This document shows positions 1 to 8,693 of a stretch of DNA of 64,000 nucleotides, piece by piece; position 1 is the first letter of the stretch; each line of letters begins with the position of its first letter. The translations under genes and the position numbers were made by a program. Below the pieces are notes generated by a model. It was given only the letters and a program-made list of their open reading frames with translations, did no database searches and was not told the DNA's origin. The DNA is from Georgenia daeguensis (GTDB lineage: Bacteria; Actinomycetota; Actinomycetes; Actinomycetales; Actinomycetaceae): assembly GCF_039537705.1 (NCBI RefSeq), contig NZ_BAABBA010000006.1, positions 1 to 64,000 of the forward strand, in the 5' to 3' direction.

Positions 1-60
1 GTCCGCGCCCGCGCCGCCCGCCGCGACCTCGCGCCCCGGCCCGCCCGCCGCGGGGCTCAC
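1..60 (-). CDS. Start of an unidentified gene, cut by the window edge
   Basis: A GTG at 58-60 overlaps the TGA stop of fdhB (57-59) in the GTGA arrangement usual for translationally coupled genes, and the frame stays open to base 1. Only about 20 residues are visible, beginning MSPAAGGPGREV and rich in Gly and Ala. Genes after fdhB in formate dehydrogenase operons often encode a membrane subunit (NrfD-like or cytochrome b type) or the maturation factor FdhE. Nothing visible here decides among these. Confidence 0.4.
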   Translation of the reverse strand, partial: MSPAAGGPGREVAAGGAGAD

Positions 61-1031
61 CCGCGCCTCCCGAGGAACGACAGCGCGGCGCCGGCCAGCA
101 GCGCCAGGCCTGCCATGCCGGCCCGGTTGAACATGTGCGGCAGGTCGCGGGTGCTGACCACCGGGTCGGGCGGGAGGCCGTAGACCTCGGGCTCGTCGAG
201 CAGCAGGAAGAAGGCGCCGGCGCCGCCCGTGCCGTCGTGCGCGTCCTCGCCGTACAGGCGCGCCCCGCTCACGCCGTCGTCCTGCAGGCGCTCGAGCCGG
301 GTCCGCGCCCGCTCGCGCAGCTCGTCGAGGTCGCCGAACTGGATCGAGTCGGTCGGGCAGGCCTTGGCGCAGGCGGGCTCGAGGCCGGCACCGAGCCGGT
401 CGTAGCACAGCGTGCACTTCTGGGCGATGCCGACGTTGCGGGCACCCGCCGGGCCCTTCCTCCGCTCGATGACGCCGTACGGGCACGCCGCGACGCAGTA
501 GCCGCAGCCGTTGCAGACGTCGTCCTGGACCACGACGGTGCCGAACTCCGTGCGGAACAGCGCGCCGGTGGGGCACACGTCGAGGCAGGCGGCGTGCGTG
601 CAGTGCTTGCAGACGTCGGAGGACATCAGCCAGCGGAAGTCGGGAGGCCCGTCCCCGGTGCCGTCGTCGGGAGCGGCGGCTCCGGCACCGCCGTCGGCGG
701 AACCCTGGCCGGGCGCGCCGGCTCCGCCGTCGGGAGGCCCGAGGCCCGGCATGCCGAGCGGCACCGGGCCCCGCCCGCCCGCCGGCTGCTCGACGAACGC
801 GACGTGCCGCCACGTGCTCGCCCCGAGGGCGCCGGTGTTGTCGTAGGAGGAGCCGAGCAGGTCGAAGCCGTCGTCGGGCAGGAGGTTCCACTCCTTGCAC
901 GCGACCTCGCACGCCTTGCAGCCGATGCACACGCTGGTGTCGGTGAAGAACCCCTTGCGCGCGGGCGGGTCGTCGTAGCCCGCGTCCTGCGCCGGGTCGA
1001 TCGGCCCGAACAGGCTGTTCCTACCGGCCAT
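57..1031 (-). CDS. fdhB: Formate dehydrogenase iron-sulfur (beta) subunit
   Basis: This 324-residue ferredoxin-type subunit would carry electrons from the molybdenum/tungsten subunit towards the membrane. Four cysteine clusters are visible: C35/C38/C41/C45, C141/C144/C149/C153, C173/C176/C179/C183 and C206/C209/C221/C225, matching four [4Fe-4S] sites as in FdnH/FdoH. A Gly/Ala/Pro/Asp-rich insert of about 45 residues (roughly 84-130) separates the first cluster from the second and looks disordered. The C-terminus (about 304-320) is hydrophobic and resembles the single membrane anchor of FdnH. The ATG at 1029-1031 lies 11 bp inside the end of fdhA, so the two are coupled. A further gene starts at its stop codon. 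Confidence 0.93.
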   Translation of the reverse strand: MAGRNSLFGPIDPAQDAGYDDPPARKGFFTDTSVCIGCKACEVACKEWNLLPDDGFDLLGSSYDNTGALGASTWRHVAFVEQPAGGRGPVPLGMPGLGPPDGGAGAPGQGSADGGAGAAAPDDGTGDGPPDFRWLMSSDVCKHCTHAACLDVCPTGALFRTEFGTVVVQDDVCNGCGYCVAACPYGVIERRKGPAGARNVGIAQKCTLCYDRLGAGLEPACAKACPTDSIQFGDLDELRERARTRLERLQDDGVSGARLYGEDAHDGTGGAGAFFLLLDEPEVYGLPPDPVVSTRDLPHMFNRAGMAGLALLAGAALSFLGRRG

Positions 1032-4000
1032 CGTGCCCCTCCTCGTCCTGCGGCCCGGCGCCGCCCTGGTCCGCGCCGGTCGCGCGTGCGGTCACGATCT
1101 CCCCGCCGCCGCCGTCCACGATTCCTGCCCGACGGCGGTACCCGGCCACGTACTCCAGGAGCGCCGCCCCGGTGGGGCGCCGCCCGGGCCGCACGTCGCA
1201 GGTGCCGGCCTTGGTCTCCTGGATCAGCACGTTGGGCTCGAGCGCGATGCCGAACAGGTCGTTGGCGGAGTCCCCGGTGACCAGGCCGCCGCTGCCCCAG
1301 TGGTAGGGCAGCCAGACCTGGTGCACCGTGCGGCCCTCGATGCGAAGCGGGCGCAGGCGGTCGGTGACCATCACCCGGCCCTCGATCGCCGACCGCGCCG
1401 TGACGACGTGGCACCAGCCCATGTGCTCCAGCCCGCGCTCGGCCGCCAGCTGCGGGGAGACCTCCACGAACATGGCGGGCTGCAGCTCCGAGAGGTACTC
1501 CAGGAACCGGCTCATGCCGCCCGCGGTGTGGTGCTCGGTCAGCCGCGAGGTCGTGAACACGAACGGGAAGACCTCGCTGTCCCCGGGCGGGCCGGGATGG
1601 ATCGGGTTGTCGGCGCGGCGGTACTCCACCCGGGTGGGGTTGGCCTGCTGGCCGTAGAGCGGGTTGCGGAACGGGGACTCCACCGGCTCGTAGTGCGTGG
1701 GCAGCGGCCCGTCGAGCAGGCCGACCGGGACGAACAGGGCTCCCTTGCCGTCGCCCTGCATGATGAAGGGGTCGTCGCCCGCGATGCCCTCGACGCCGTC
1801 GGCCCCCTCGGGCGGGCGGTACGACGGCGGCTTGGTGCGCTCGAAGTCGGGCACGTCGTGCCCCGTCCACTCCCCGGCCTCCTCGTCCCACCAGACGTAC
1901 GCCTTGCGCTCGCTCCACGGCCGGCCCTCCGGGTCCGCGGACGCCCGGTTGTACAGGATGCGGCGGTTCGCGGGCCAGGCCCAGCCCCACTCGGGCGCCA
2001 CCCAGGACTGCTCGGAGCCGGGACGACGGCGGGCGGCCTGGTTGACGCCGCCGGCGTAGACGCCGGTGTAGATCCAGCACCCACCGACCGTCGAGCCGTC
2101 CGCGCGCAGCTCGGTGAACGCCGAGAGCTCCCGGCCGCTCGCCACCTCGTAGCCGTTGATCTCCCGCAGCACCGCCTCGGCGCTGGGCTCGTCGGTGGGG
2201 CCGTGCACCGGGTAGTCCCAGGCCAGGTCGAGCACCGGCCGGTCCCGCTCGAGCGTGGAGCCGGCCAGCCGCTCCCGCACGAGGCGGCCCAGGTGGTAGA
2301 AGAACCACAGCTCGGAGCGGCGGTCGCCGGTGGGGTCGAGCGCCTTCTCGCGCCACTGCAGCATCCGCTGCGTCTGGGTGAAGGTGCCCTCCTTCTCCAC
2401 GTGCGAGGCGGCGGGCATGAGGAAGACCTCGGTGCGGCACTCCTCGGGCACGATCTCCCCGGTGGCGATCTCCGGGGAGTCCTTCCAGAACGTGGCGCTC
2501 TCGATCTCGTAGAGGTCGCGCACCACCAGCCAGTCGAGGTTCGCCATGCCCAGGCGCTGGGCCCGGCCGTGGGCCGACCCGACGGCGGGGTTCTGCCCCA
2601 GCAGGAAGTAGCCCTTGACCTTGCCGTCGATCATGTCGAGCACGGTGCGGTAGGTGCCGTGGTCGCCGGTCATCCGCGGCAGGTAGTCGTAGGCGAAGTC
2701 GTTCTCCGCCGTGGCTTTCTCACCCCAGTAGGCCTTGAGCAGGCTGACGGCGTACGCGTCGGCCTGCTTCCAGAACCCCTTCGCGCCGGGGTGGCGGATG
2801 CTCCCGACCCAGCTGTCCAGGTCCGGGTGGTCCTCCGCGTGCGGCATCGGCAGGTAGCCCGGCAGGAGGTTGTACAGGGTCGGGATGTCGGTGGAGCCCT
2901 GGATGCTGGCGTGGCCGCGCAGCGCGAGGATGCCGCCGCCGGGCCTGCCCATGTTGCCCAGCAGCAGCTGGAGGATGGCGCCGGTGCGGATGTACTGGGC
3001 GCCCACGCTGTGCTGCGTCCACCCGACGCTGTACACCAGCGCGGTGGTCCGCTCGCGCCCGGAGTTCGCGACCCAGGCGTCGGCCACCTTGAGGAACTCC
3101 TCCCGCGGCACTCCGCAGGCCTCCTCGACCATCTCCGGCGTGTAGCGCGCGAAGTGCCGCCTGAGCACCTGGTACACGGTGCGCGGGTCCTGCAGCGTCT
3201 CGTCGCGGAGCGGGTGGCCCTGGACCTGGATGCCGTGGGTCTCGTGCTCCATCGGGCGCGCGGCGGCCCGCCGGTCCCCGGCCTCCTCCTCCCCGTGGCC
3301 GGCGTCGTCCGTGGCGTACTGCCAGCTGTCGTTGTCGTAGCTGCGCCGCTCGCGGTCGAAGCCCGAGAAGAGCCCGTCGAGGTCCTCGGTGTCGACGAAG
3401 CGCTCGTCGAGGATCGTGGCCGCGTTCGTGTAGGCCAGCACGTACTCGCGGAAGTCCAGCTCGTTGCTCAGGACGTGGTTGACGATCGCGCCGAGGAAGA
3501 CGATGTCCGTCCCGGCGCGCAGCGGCACGAACTGGTCCGCGAGCGCGCTCGTGCGGGTGAACCTCGGGTCGACGTGGATGACCCTCGCGCCCCGGGCCTT
3601 GGCCTCCACCACCCACTGGAAGCCCACCGGGTGGGCCTCGGCCATGTTCGAGCCCTGGATGACGATGCAGTCCGCGTTGGCCAGGTCCTGCTGGAACCCG
3701 GTGGCGCCGCCGCGCCCGAAGCTGGTCCCCAGACCGGGGACCGTGGAGGAGTGTCAAATACGCGCCTGGTTCTCGATCTGCAGGGCGCCGAGCGCGGTGA
3801 ACAGCTTCTTGATGAGGTAGTTCTCCTCGTTGTCCAGCGTCGCCCCGCCCAGGCTGGCGATGCCGAGGGTGCGGCGGACCCAGCGGCCGGTCTCGTCGAG
3901 GTCCTGCCAGGTCTGCTCGCGCGCCCGCACCACCCGGTCCGCGATCATCTCCATGGCGACGTCGAGGGGCAGGTCCTCCCACTCGGTGCCGTAGGCCCGG

Positions 4001-4320
4001 CGGTACCGCACGGTCGAGAGCCGCGCCGGGTTGGTCACCAGGCTCTTGCTGGCGGACCCCTTGGGGCACAGCCGCCCGCGCGAGATCGGGCTGTCCGGGT
4101 CGCCCTCGATCTGGACGACGCGCTCGTCCTTGACGTAGACCCGCTGACCGCAGCCGACGGCGCAGTACGGGCAGACGCTGCGGGCCACCCGGTCCGCCGT
4201 CGTCGTGCGGGCGGTCAGCTCCTCCGTGCGGGCGGAGCGTACGGCCGGACCGCGCCCGAGCGGGTCCGCGCCCGTGAGCTGGCGCACCACGGGCCAGTCG
4301 AGGAAGACCTTGCGTGCCAC
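1021..4320 (-). CDS. fdhA: Selenocysteine-containing formate dehydrogenase, catalytic alpha subunit
   Basis: This is a molybdopterin oxidoreductase that oxidises formate to CO2, 1099 residues when the in-frame TGA at 3754-3756 is read as selenocysteine (residue 189). The frame is the same on both sides of the TGA, and the context QARI-U-HSSTVPGLGTSFGRG matches the active site of E. coli FdnG/FdoG (QARV-U-HGPTV). The N-terminal [4Fe-4S] ligands are C50, C53, C57 and C85 (CPYCAVGC ... LCPKG). Downstream, GGNMAEAHP-like and molybdopterin-binding regions follow to the C-terminus. A SECIS-type hairpin follows the TGA. The start is GTG at 4318-4320 with AGGAAGGGG upstream, 61 bp after selD on the same strand. 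There is no sign of a twin-arginine signal, unlike E. coli FdnG, so the enzyme may face the cytoplasm. Conventional annotation would split this gene at 3754 or call it a pseudogene. Confidence 0.95.
3724..3742 (-). promoter_or_regulatory. Bacterial SECIS element of fdhA
   Basis: Read on the minus strand, eleven bases after the TGA comes a perfect 7-bp stem, GGTCCCC paired with GGGGACC, closed by the five-base loop GGTCT. As recalled, the E. coli fdhF SECIS has the same 11-base spacing and a GGUCU-containing loop, which SelB recognises. The hairpin lies inside the coding sequence (codons for TVPGLGT), so it is constrained both as protein and as RNA. Confidence 0.9.
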
Positions 4321-4381
4321 CGCCCCTGCCCCTTCCTGCCGACGCCGTCGTCCTGCCCCCGATGGTGCCCCGTCCGTGCCG

Positions 4382-5374
4382 TCACCGCACCCGAACGGCG
4401 TGCTCCCCCGCGGCCACCAGCTCTCCGACCACCGGGTAGCCCGGCACCTCCCCCGCCACCAGCAGCCCGCCGGAGGTCTGCGCGTCGGCGAGCAGGACCA
4501 GCTCGTCCTCCCCGACGGCGGAGTCGAGGTGCGGGCGGACCCAGTCCAGGTTGCGTCGGCTCCCGCCGGGGACGAACCCGTCCGCGAGCGCCTCGCGGGC
4601 TCCGTCGACGTAGGGCACGGCGGCCGCGTCGATGACCGCGGAGACCCCGCTGGCGCGCACCAGCTTGTACAGGTGGCCGAGCAGCCCGAAGCCGGTGACG
4701 TCGGTGGCGCAGCGCGCGCCGCCGTCGAGCGCGGCCGCGGCGGCGTCCCGGTTCAGCGTCGTCATCTGCGCCACGGCCTCCTCGAACCGCTCGCCGGTGG
4801 CCTTGTGGCGGTTGTTCAGGACTCCCAGCCCGAGCGGCTTGGTCAGCGTCAGCGGCACGCCGGCCTCGCCGGCGTCGTTGCGCAGCAGCCGGTCGGCATC
4901 GGCGATGCCCGTGACGGCCTGGCCGTACTTGGGCTCGGGGTCGTCCACGCTGTGCCCGCCGCCGAGGAAGGTCCCCGCCTCGGCGCACGCGTCGGCGCCG
5001 CCGCGCAGCACCTCGGCGGCGATCTCGAACGGGATCGTGCTGCGCGGCCAGCACAGGAGGTTCACCGCCACCAGGGGGGTCCCGCCCATCGCGTAGACGT
5101 CGGAGAGGGCGTTCGTCGCCGCGATGCGCCCCCAGTCGTACGGGTCGTCGACGACGGGGGTGAAGAAGTCGGCGGTGGCGATGATCGCCCGCCCGCCCTC
5201 GATGCGCACCGCCGCGGCGTCGTCGCCGTTCTCCAGGCCAACCAGCAGGTTCCCGCCGGCCGGCAGCCGCAGCGTCCCCAGCACCCGCTCCAGCTCCCCC
5301 GGCGGCACCTTGCAGGCGCAGCCTCCCCCGGCGGCGTACTGCGTCAGTCGCAGCGGCTGCGTCGTCGCGGTCAC
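4382..5374 (-). CDS. selD: Selenide, water dikinase (selenophosphate synthetase)
   Basis: SelD makes selenophosphate, the selenium donor for Sec-tRNA, from selenide and ATP. The 330-residue protein begins with the family N-terminus RLTQYAAGGGCACK. C19 aligns with catalytic C17 of E. coli SelD and K22 with K20, so this is the Cys form, not a selenoprotein. The AIRS-type fold continues with DDAAA and GGHS-like motifs. The start is GTG at 5372-5374 with no Shine-Dalgarno sequence; a TAGGCT hexamer sits at -12 to -7. It leads the minus-strand unit selD-fdhA-fdhB and is divergent from tRNA-Sec. Confidence 0.95.
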   Translation of the reverse strand: MTATTQPLRLTQYAAGGGCACKVPPGELERVLGTLRLPAGGNLLVGLENGDDAAAVRIEGGRAIIATADFFTPVVDDPYDWGRIAATNALSDVYAMGGTPLVAVNLLCWPRSTIPFEIAAEVLRGGADACAEAGTFLGGGHSVDDPEPKYGQAVTGIADADRLLRNDAGEAGVPLTLTKPLGLGVLNNRHKATGERFEEAVAQMTTLNRDAAAAALDGGARCATDVTGFGLLGHLYKLVRASGVSAVIDAAAVPYVDGAREALADGFVPGGSRRNLDWVRPHLDSAVGEDELVLLADAQTSGGLLVAGEVPGYPVVGELVAAGEHAVRVR

Positions 5375-5440
5375 AGGGCGAGCCTAGGTGCGGCCCCGGC
5401 CGGGGTCCACCCTCCGCCGGCTGCCACTAGGGTGAGCGGC
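5375..5440. promoter_or_regulatory. Divergent promoter region between selD and tRNA-Sec
   Basis: In 66 bp there are two opposed -10 hexamers. TAGGCT on the minus strand (5381-5386) places the transcription start on the first base of selD. TAGGGT on the plus strand (5428-5433) places it one base before the mature tRNA-Sec 5' end, with a weak -35 GTCCAC at 5405-5410. Between them lies a perfect 12-bp palindrome, CCCCGGCCGGGG (5394-5405). Promoters are inferred from hexamer and position only. Confidence 0.55.
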
Positions 5441-5535
5441 GGAGGCGTACCTCGTCTGGTGACGGGCGCGGTCCTCAAAACCGTTGTGGCCGGGTATCCC
5501 GGCCAGGCGGGTTCGATTCCCGTCCGCCTCCGCCA
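5441..5535 (+). tRNA. selC: tRNA-Sec (anticodon UCA)
   Basis: The 95-base tRNA carries UGA-decoding selenocysteine. Parts visible: acceptor GGAGGCG (5441-5447) with CGCCTCC (5525-5531), discriminator G, encoded CCA (5533-5535); a 6-bp D stem with a four-base TGGT loop; anticodon TCA at 5475-5477 in a GCGGT/ACCGT stem; a very long variable arm with a 7-bp stem (5488-5494 with 5498-5504); and a T arm with TTCGATT. The 6-bp D stem, long variable arm and TCA anticodon are diagnostic of tRNA-Sec. The eighth acceptor pair would be a T-C mismatch (5448/5524). Confidence 0.95.
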
Positions 5536-5553
5536 CCGTCAGGAGGGCCGATC

Positions 5554-6876
5554 GTGCCGGACCGTCGCAGCGCCGCGACCGATTCCCGCCGCGCCGTGCC
5601 GCGCACGGACGCCGTGCTGGCCGACCCGCGGCTGGCCACCGCGGCCGCCCGCCTCGGCGGACGGCTCGTCAAGGAGGCCGTGACCGCGGCGCAGGCCCGG
5701 TGCCGCGCCGGTGACCTCGAGCCGGGCGAGGTCGCCGACGCCGCGCTCGCCGCCCTGCCCGAGGCCGCCACCTCGCTGCACCGCGTGGTCAACGCGACCG
5801 GCGTCGTCGTCCACACCAACCTCGGGCGCGCCCCGCTCTCCGCCGCCGCGCGCGAGGCGGTCGCCCTCGCGGCCGGCCCCACCGACGTCGAGCTGGACCT
5901 GGCGACCGGGCGGCGCGGGCCGGGCGGCGCGGGCGCGCTGGCGGCGCTCGCCGCCGCGGTGCCGGACGCCGGCGCCGTGCACGTGGTCAACAACGGCGCC
6001 GCGGCGCTGGCGCTGGTGACGCTGGGGCTCGCGGCGGGCCGGAACGTCGTGCTCTCCCGGGGCGAGATGGTGGAGATCGGCGACGGCTTCCGCATCCCCG
6101 AGCTGCTGGAGTCGGTCGGCGCGACGCTGCGGGAGGTCGGCACCACGAACCGGGTCCGCCTGGCCGACTACGCGGCGGCGGTCGACGGCGCCACCGCGTT
6201 CGTCCTGAAGGTGCACCCGTCGAACTTCGTCGTCTCCGGGTTCACCTCCACCGTGCCGGTGCGCGAGCTCGCCGGCCTGCCCGTGCCGGTGGTCGCGGAC
6301 ATCGGCTCGGGCCTGCTCGCGCCGCACCCGCTGCTGCCCGGCGAGCCGGACGCCGCCACGGCCCTGCGCGAGGGCGCCGCCCTGGTGACCGCCTCGGGCG
6401 ACAAGCTCCTCGGCGGCCCGCAGGCGGGGCTGCTCCTGGGCCGCGCCGACCTCGTCCAGGCGTTGCGGCGCCACCCGCTCGCCCGGGCGCTGCGGGTCGA
6501 CAAGCTCACGCTCGCCGCCCTCGAGGCCACCCTCACCGGTCCGACGGCGCCCGTGCGGGCCGCCCTCGAGGCCGACACCGCGGCGCTCCGGCGGCGCGCC
6601 GGGGCCCTCGCCGGGCTCCTGGCCGACGTCGGGGCCGACGCCCGCGCGAGCGTCGCCGCCGTCGGGGGCGGGGGCGCGCCTGGCGTCGAGCTGCCCAGCG
6701 CCGCGGTGACCCTGCCCGTGCCGTTCGCCGAGGCGCTGCGCCGCGGCCGCCCCGCGGTCGTGGGCCGCGTGGAGCGCGACCGGCTGCTGCTGGACCTGCG
6801 CACGGTGCCGCCCGAGCAGGACGAGGAGCTGCTCGCGGCGGTGCGGGCGGCCGCGGCGGCCCTGGCCGGGGCCTGA
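5554..6876 (+). CDS. selA: L-seryl-tRNA(Sec) selenium transferase
   Basis: SelA is a PLP enzyme that converts Ser-tRNA(Sec) to Sec-tRNA(Sec) with selenophosphate. The product is 440 residues (E. coli 463). The PLP lysine is K284 in the conserved SGDKLLGGPQAG. Other family signatures are NATGVVVHTNLGRAPL near residues 80-95 and EIGDGFRIPE near 174-183. The GTG start at 5554 has AGGAGG at 5541-5546, 18 bp after tRNA-Sec, so the tRNA and selAB probably share a transcript. selB follows after three bases. Confidence 0.95.
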   Translation: MPDRRSAATDSRRAVPRTDAVLADPRLATAAARLGGRLVKEAVTAAQARCRAGDLEPGEVADAALAALPEAATSLHRVVNATGVVVHTNLGRAPLSAAAREAVALAAGPTDVELDLATGRRGPGGAGALAALAAAVPDAGAVHVVNNGAAALALVTLGLAAGRNVVLSRGEMVEIGDGFRIPELLESVGATLREVGTTNRVRLADYAAAVDGATAFVLKVHPSNFVVSGFTSTVPVRELAGLPVPVVADIGSGLLAPHPLLPGEPDAATALREGAALVTASGDKLLGGPQAGLLLGRADLVQALRRHPLARALRVDKLTLAALEATLTGPTAPVRAALEADTAALRRRAGALAGLLADVGADARASVAAVGGGGAPGVELPSAAVTLPVPFAEALRRGRPAVVGRVERDRLLLDLRTVPPEQDEELLAAVRAAAAALAGA

Positions 6877-6879
6877 CCG

Positions 6880-8670
6880 GTGCACGTCGTCGCCACCGCG
6901 GGACACGTGGACCACGGCAAGTCCGCCCTGGTCCGCGCCCTGACCGGCAGCGACCCGGACCGCCTGCCCGAGGAGCACCGGCGCGGCCTGACCATCGAGC
7001 TCGGCTTCTGCTGGACCGCGCTGCCCGGCGTGGGCGACGTCGCCTTCGTGGACGTGCCTGGCCACGGGCGGTTCGTGCCCACGATGCTCGCCGGCGTCGG
7101 GCCCGTGCCGGTGGCCCTCCTCGTGGTCGCCGCCGACGACCCGTGGATGCCGCAGGCGGCCGAGCACCTCGCCGCCCTCGACGGCCTCGGCGTCTCCCAC
7201 GGCGTGGTCGCCGTCAACCGGTCCGACCTCGCGGAGCCGGGCTCCGCGATCGCCCGGGCGCGCGCGGAGGTCGACGCCACGTCCCTGCGCGGCTCCGCCG
7301 TCGTCCCGGTCAGCGCCCGCACGGGCGCCGGCCTGCCGGAGCTGGCCGAGGCGCTGACGCGGACGCTGCGCGAGCTGCCGCCGCCCGACGAGGACGCGGA
7401 CGTGCGCCTGTGGGTCGACCGGAGCTTCGCCGTGCGCGGGGCGGGGACGGTGGTGACCGGGACGCTGCCCGCCGGCCGGGTCGCCCCGGGCGACCGGCTG
7501 GCCCACGACGGCGGGACCGTCCGGGTCCGGGCGGTGCAGTCCCTCGGGCTCGAGGTGCCCGCGGCCGTGGGGGTGGCCCGCGTGGCCCTCAACCTCGCCG
7601 GGGACGCCGACGTCGAGCGCGGCGCCGTGCTCGTCACGCCGGGCGCCTGGCACCGCACCTCGGTCGTCGACGTGCGGCTGCGCCCCGCCGGCCCGGCCGC
7701 ACCCGGCGGGCCTCCGTCCACCGCGTCCGTCCCGCCGGAACGTCCGCTGCTGCACGTGGGCGCCGCGTCGGTCGAGGTCCACCACCGTCCGCTCGGGGAC
7801 GGCCTGGCCCGGCTGACGCTGCGCCGGGCGCTGCCCCTGCGCGTGGGCGACCGGGCGCTGCTGCGGGACCCCGGCAGCCGGGCCCTGTGGGGCGTCGTCG
7901 TCCTGGACCCGGCCCGGCCGCCCCTGGCCCGCCGGGGCGCGGCCGCGAGCCGCGCGGCCGCCCTCGCCGGTGCCGCCGGCACGCCGGACTTGGCCGCGGA
8001 GCTGCGCCGCCGCGACGGGCTGGCCGACCTGTCCCTGCTGCGCCGGATCGGAGTGCCGACCGCCGACGCCGCCGCGCACGGCGTCGTCGCCGCGGACCTG
8101 GTCCTGTCCGCGTCGCGGGCGGCGCGTGCGCTGGCGGACGCGGAGCGCCTGGTGCGCGAGCACGACGCCGCCCACCCCCTCGACCCGGGTCTTCCGCCGG
8201 CGGCCCTCGCGTCCCGGCTCGCCGTGCCCGAGGCGCTGCTGCGGGCCGTTCTGCGTCCGCCGCTGGCCATGGCTGACGGGCGGGTGATCCTCGCAGGCAG
8301 CGGCGGGCTGCCCCCGGGGCTGGAGGAGGCTCTGGGTGAGCTCGCCGCGGATCTCGCCGGGGCGCCGTTCGTCGCCCCGACGGCGGACCGGTTGCGCGAG
8401 CTGGGGCTGGACGAGCGCGCCCTGGCCGCCGCCGCACGGGCGGGCCGGCTGCTGCGCCCGGCCCCCGGCGTCGTGCTCCCCGCCGACGCGGCCGAGCGCG
8501 CCGCCGGGTGGCTGGCGGACCTGCCGCAGCCCTTCACGACGAGCCAGGCGCGCGTCCGGCTCGGCACCTCACGCCGCGTGGTGCTCCCGCTCCTGGACCT
8601 CCTCGACCGGCGCGGCCTCACGCGGCGCCTGCCCGACGACCGGCGGGAGCTCACCGGGCGTCGCCCCTGA
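6880..8670 (+). CDS. selB: Selenocysteine-specific elongation factor SelB
   Basis: SelB is the EF-Tu paralogue that delivers Sec-tRNA(Sec) to ribosomes paused at a SECIS-marked UGA. The 596-residue protein has G1 GHVDHGKS at residues 7-14, G3 DVPGH, and a G4 position reading NRSD rather than NKxD. Domains II and III follow to about residue 350. The C-terminal part (about 400-596) is the winged-helix array that binds the SECIS RNA, ending in an arginine-rich helix. The start is GTG at 6880-6882, three bases after selA stops, so they are coupled. Its partner RNA in this window is the fdhA hairpin. Confidence 0.95.
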   Translation: MHVVATAGHVDHGKSALVRALTGSDPDRLPEEHRRGLTIELGFCWTALPGVGDVAFVDVPGHGRFVPTMLAGVGPVPVALLVVAADDPWMPQAAEHLAALDGLGVSHGVVAVNRSDLAEPGSAIARARAEVDATSLRGSAVVPVSARTGAGLPELAEALTRTLRELPPPDEDADVRLWVDRSFAVRGAGTVVTGTLPAGRVAPGDRLAHDGGTVRVRAVQSLGLEVPAAVGVARVALNLAGDADVERGAVLVTPGAWHRTSVVDVRLRPAGPAAPGGPPSTASVPPERPLLHVGAASVEVHHRPLGDGLARLTLRRALPLRVGDRALLRDPGSRALWGVVVLDPARPPLARRGAAASRAAALAGAAGTPDLAAELRRRDGLADLSLLRRIGVPTADAAAHGVVAADLVLSASRAARALADAERLVREHDAAHPLDPGLPPAALASRLAVPEALLRAVLRPPLAMADGRVILAGSGGLPPGLEEALGELAADLAGAPFVAPTADRLRELGLDERALAAAARAGRLLRPAPGVVLPADAAERAAGWLADLPQPFTTSQARVRLGTSRRVVLPLLDLLDRRGLTRRLPDDRRELTGRRP

Positions 8671-8681
8671 GTGCGCCGCGA

Positions 8682-8687
8682 TAGTCT
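8682..8687 (+). promoter_or_regulatory. Candidate -10 box for a leaderless ROK kinase mRNA
   Basis: TAGTCT ends exactly six bases before the GTG start at 8694, the -12 to -7 position if transcription begins on the start codon. No Shine-Dalgarno sequence is present. The same geometry is seen at selD, the 10180 hydrolase and murB. Confidence 0.5.
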
Positions 8688-8693
8688 CGCGCG

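Noticed and set aside
3754..3756. The TGA in fdhA as a nonsense mutation or a split gene
   Set aside because: The frame continues without shift, the flanking residues match known Sec sites, and a SECIS hairpin and all Sec genes are adjacent.
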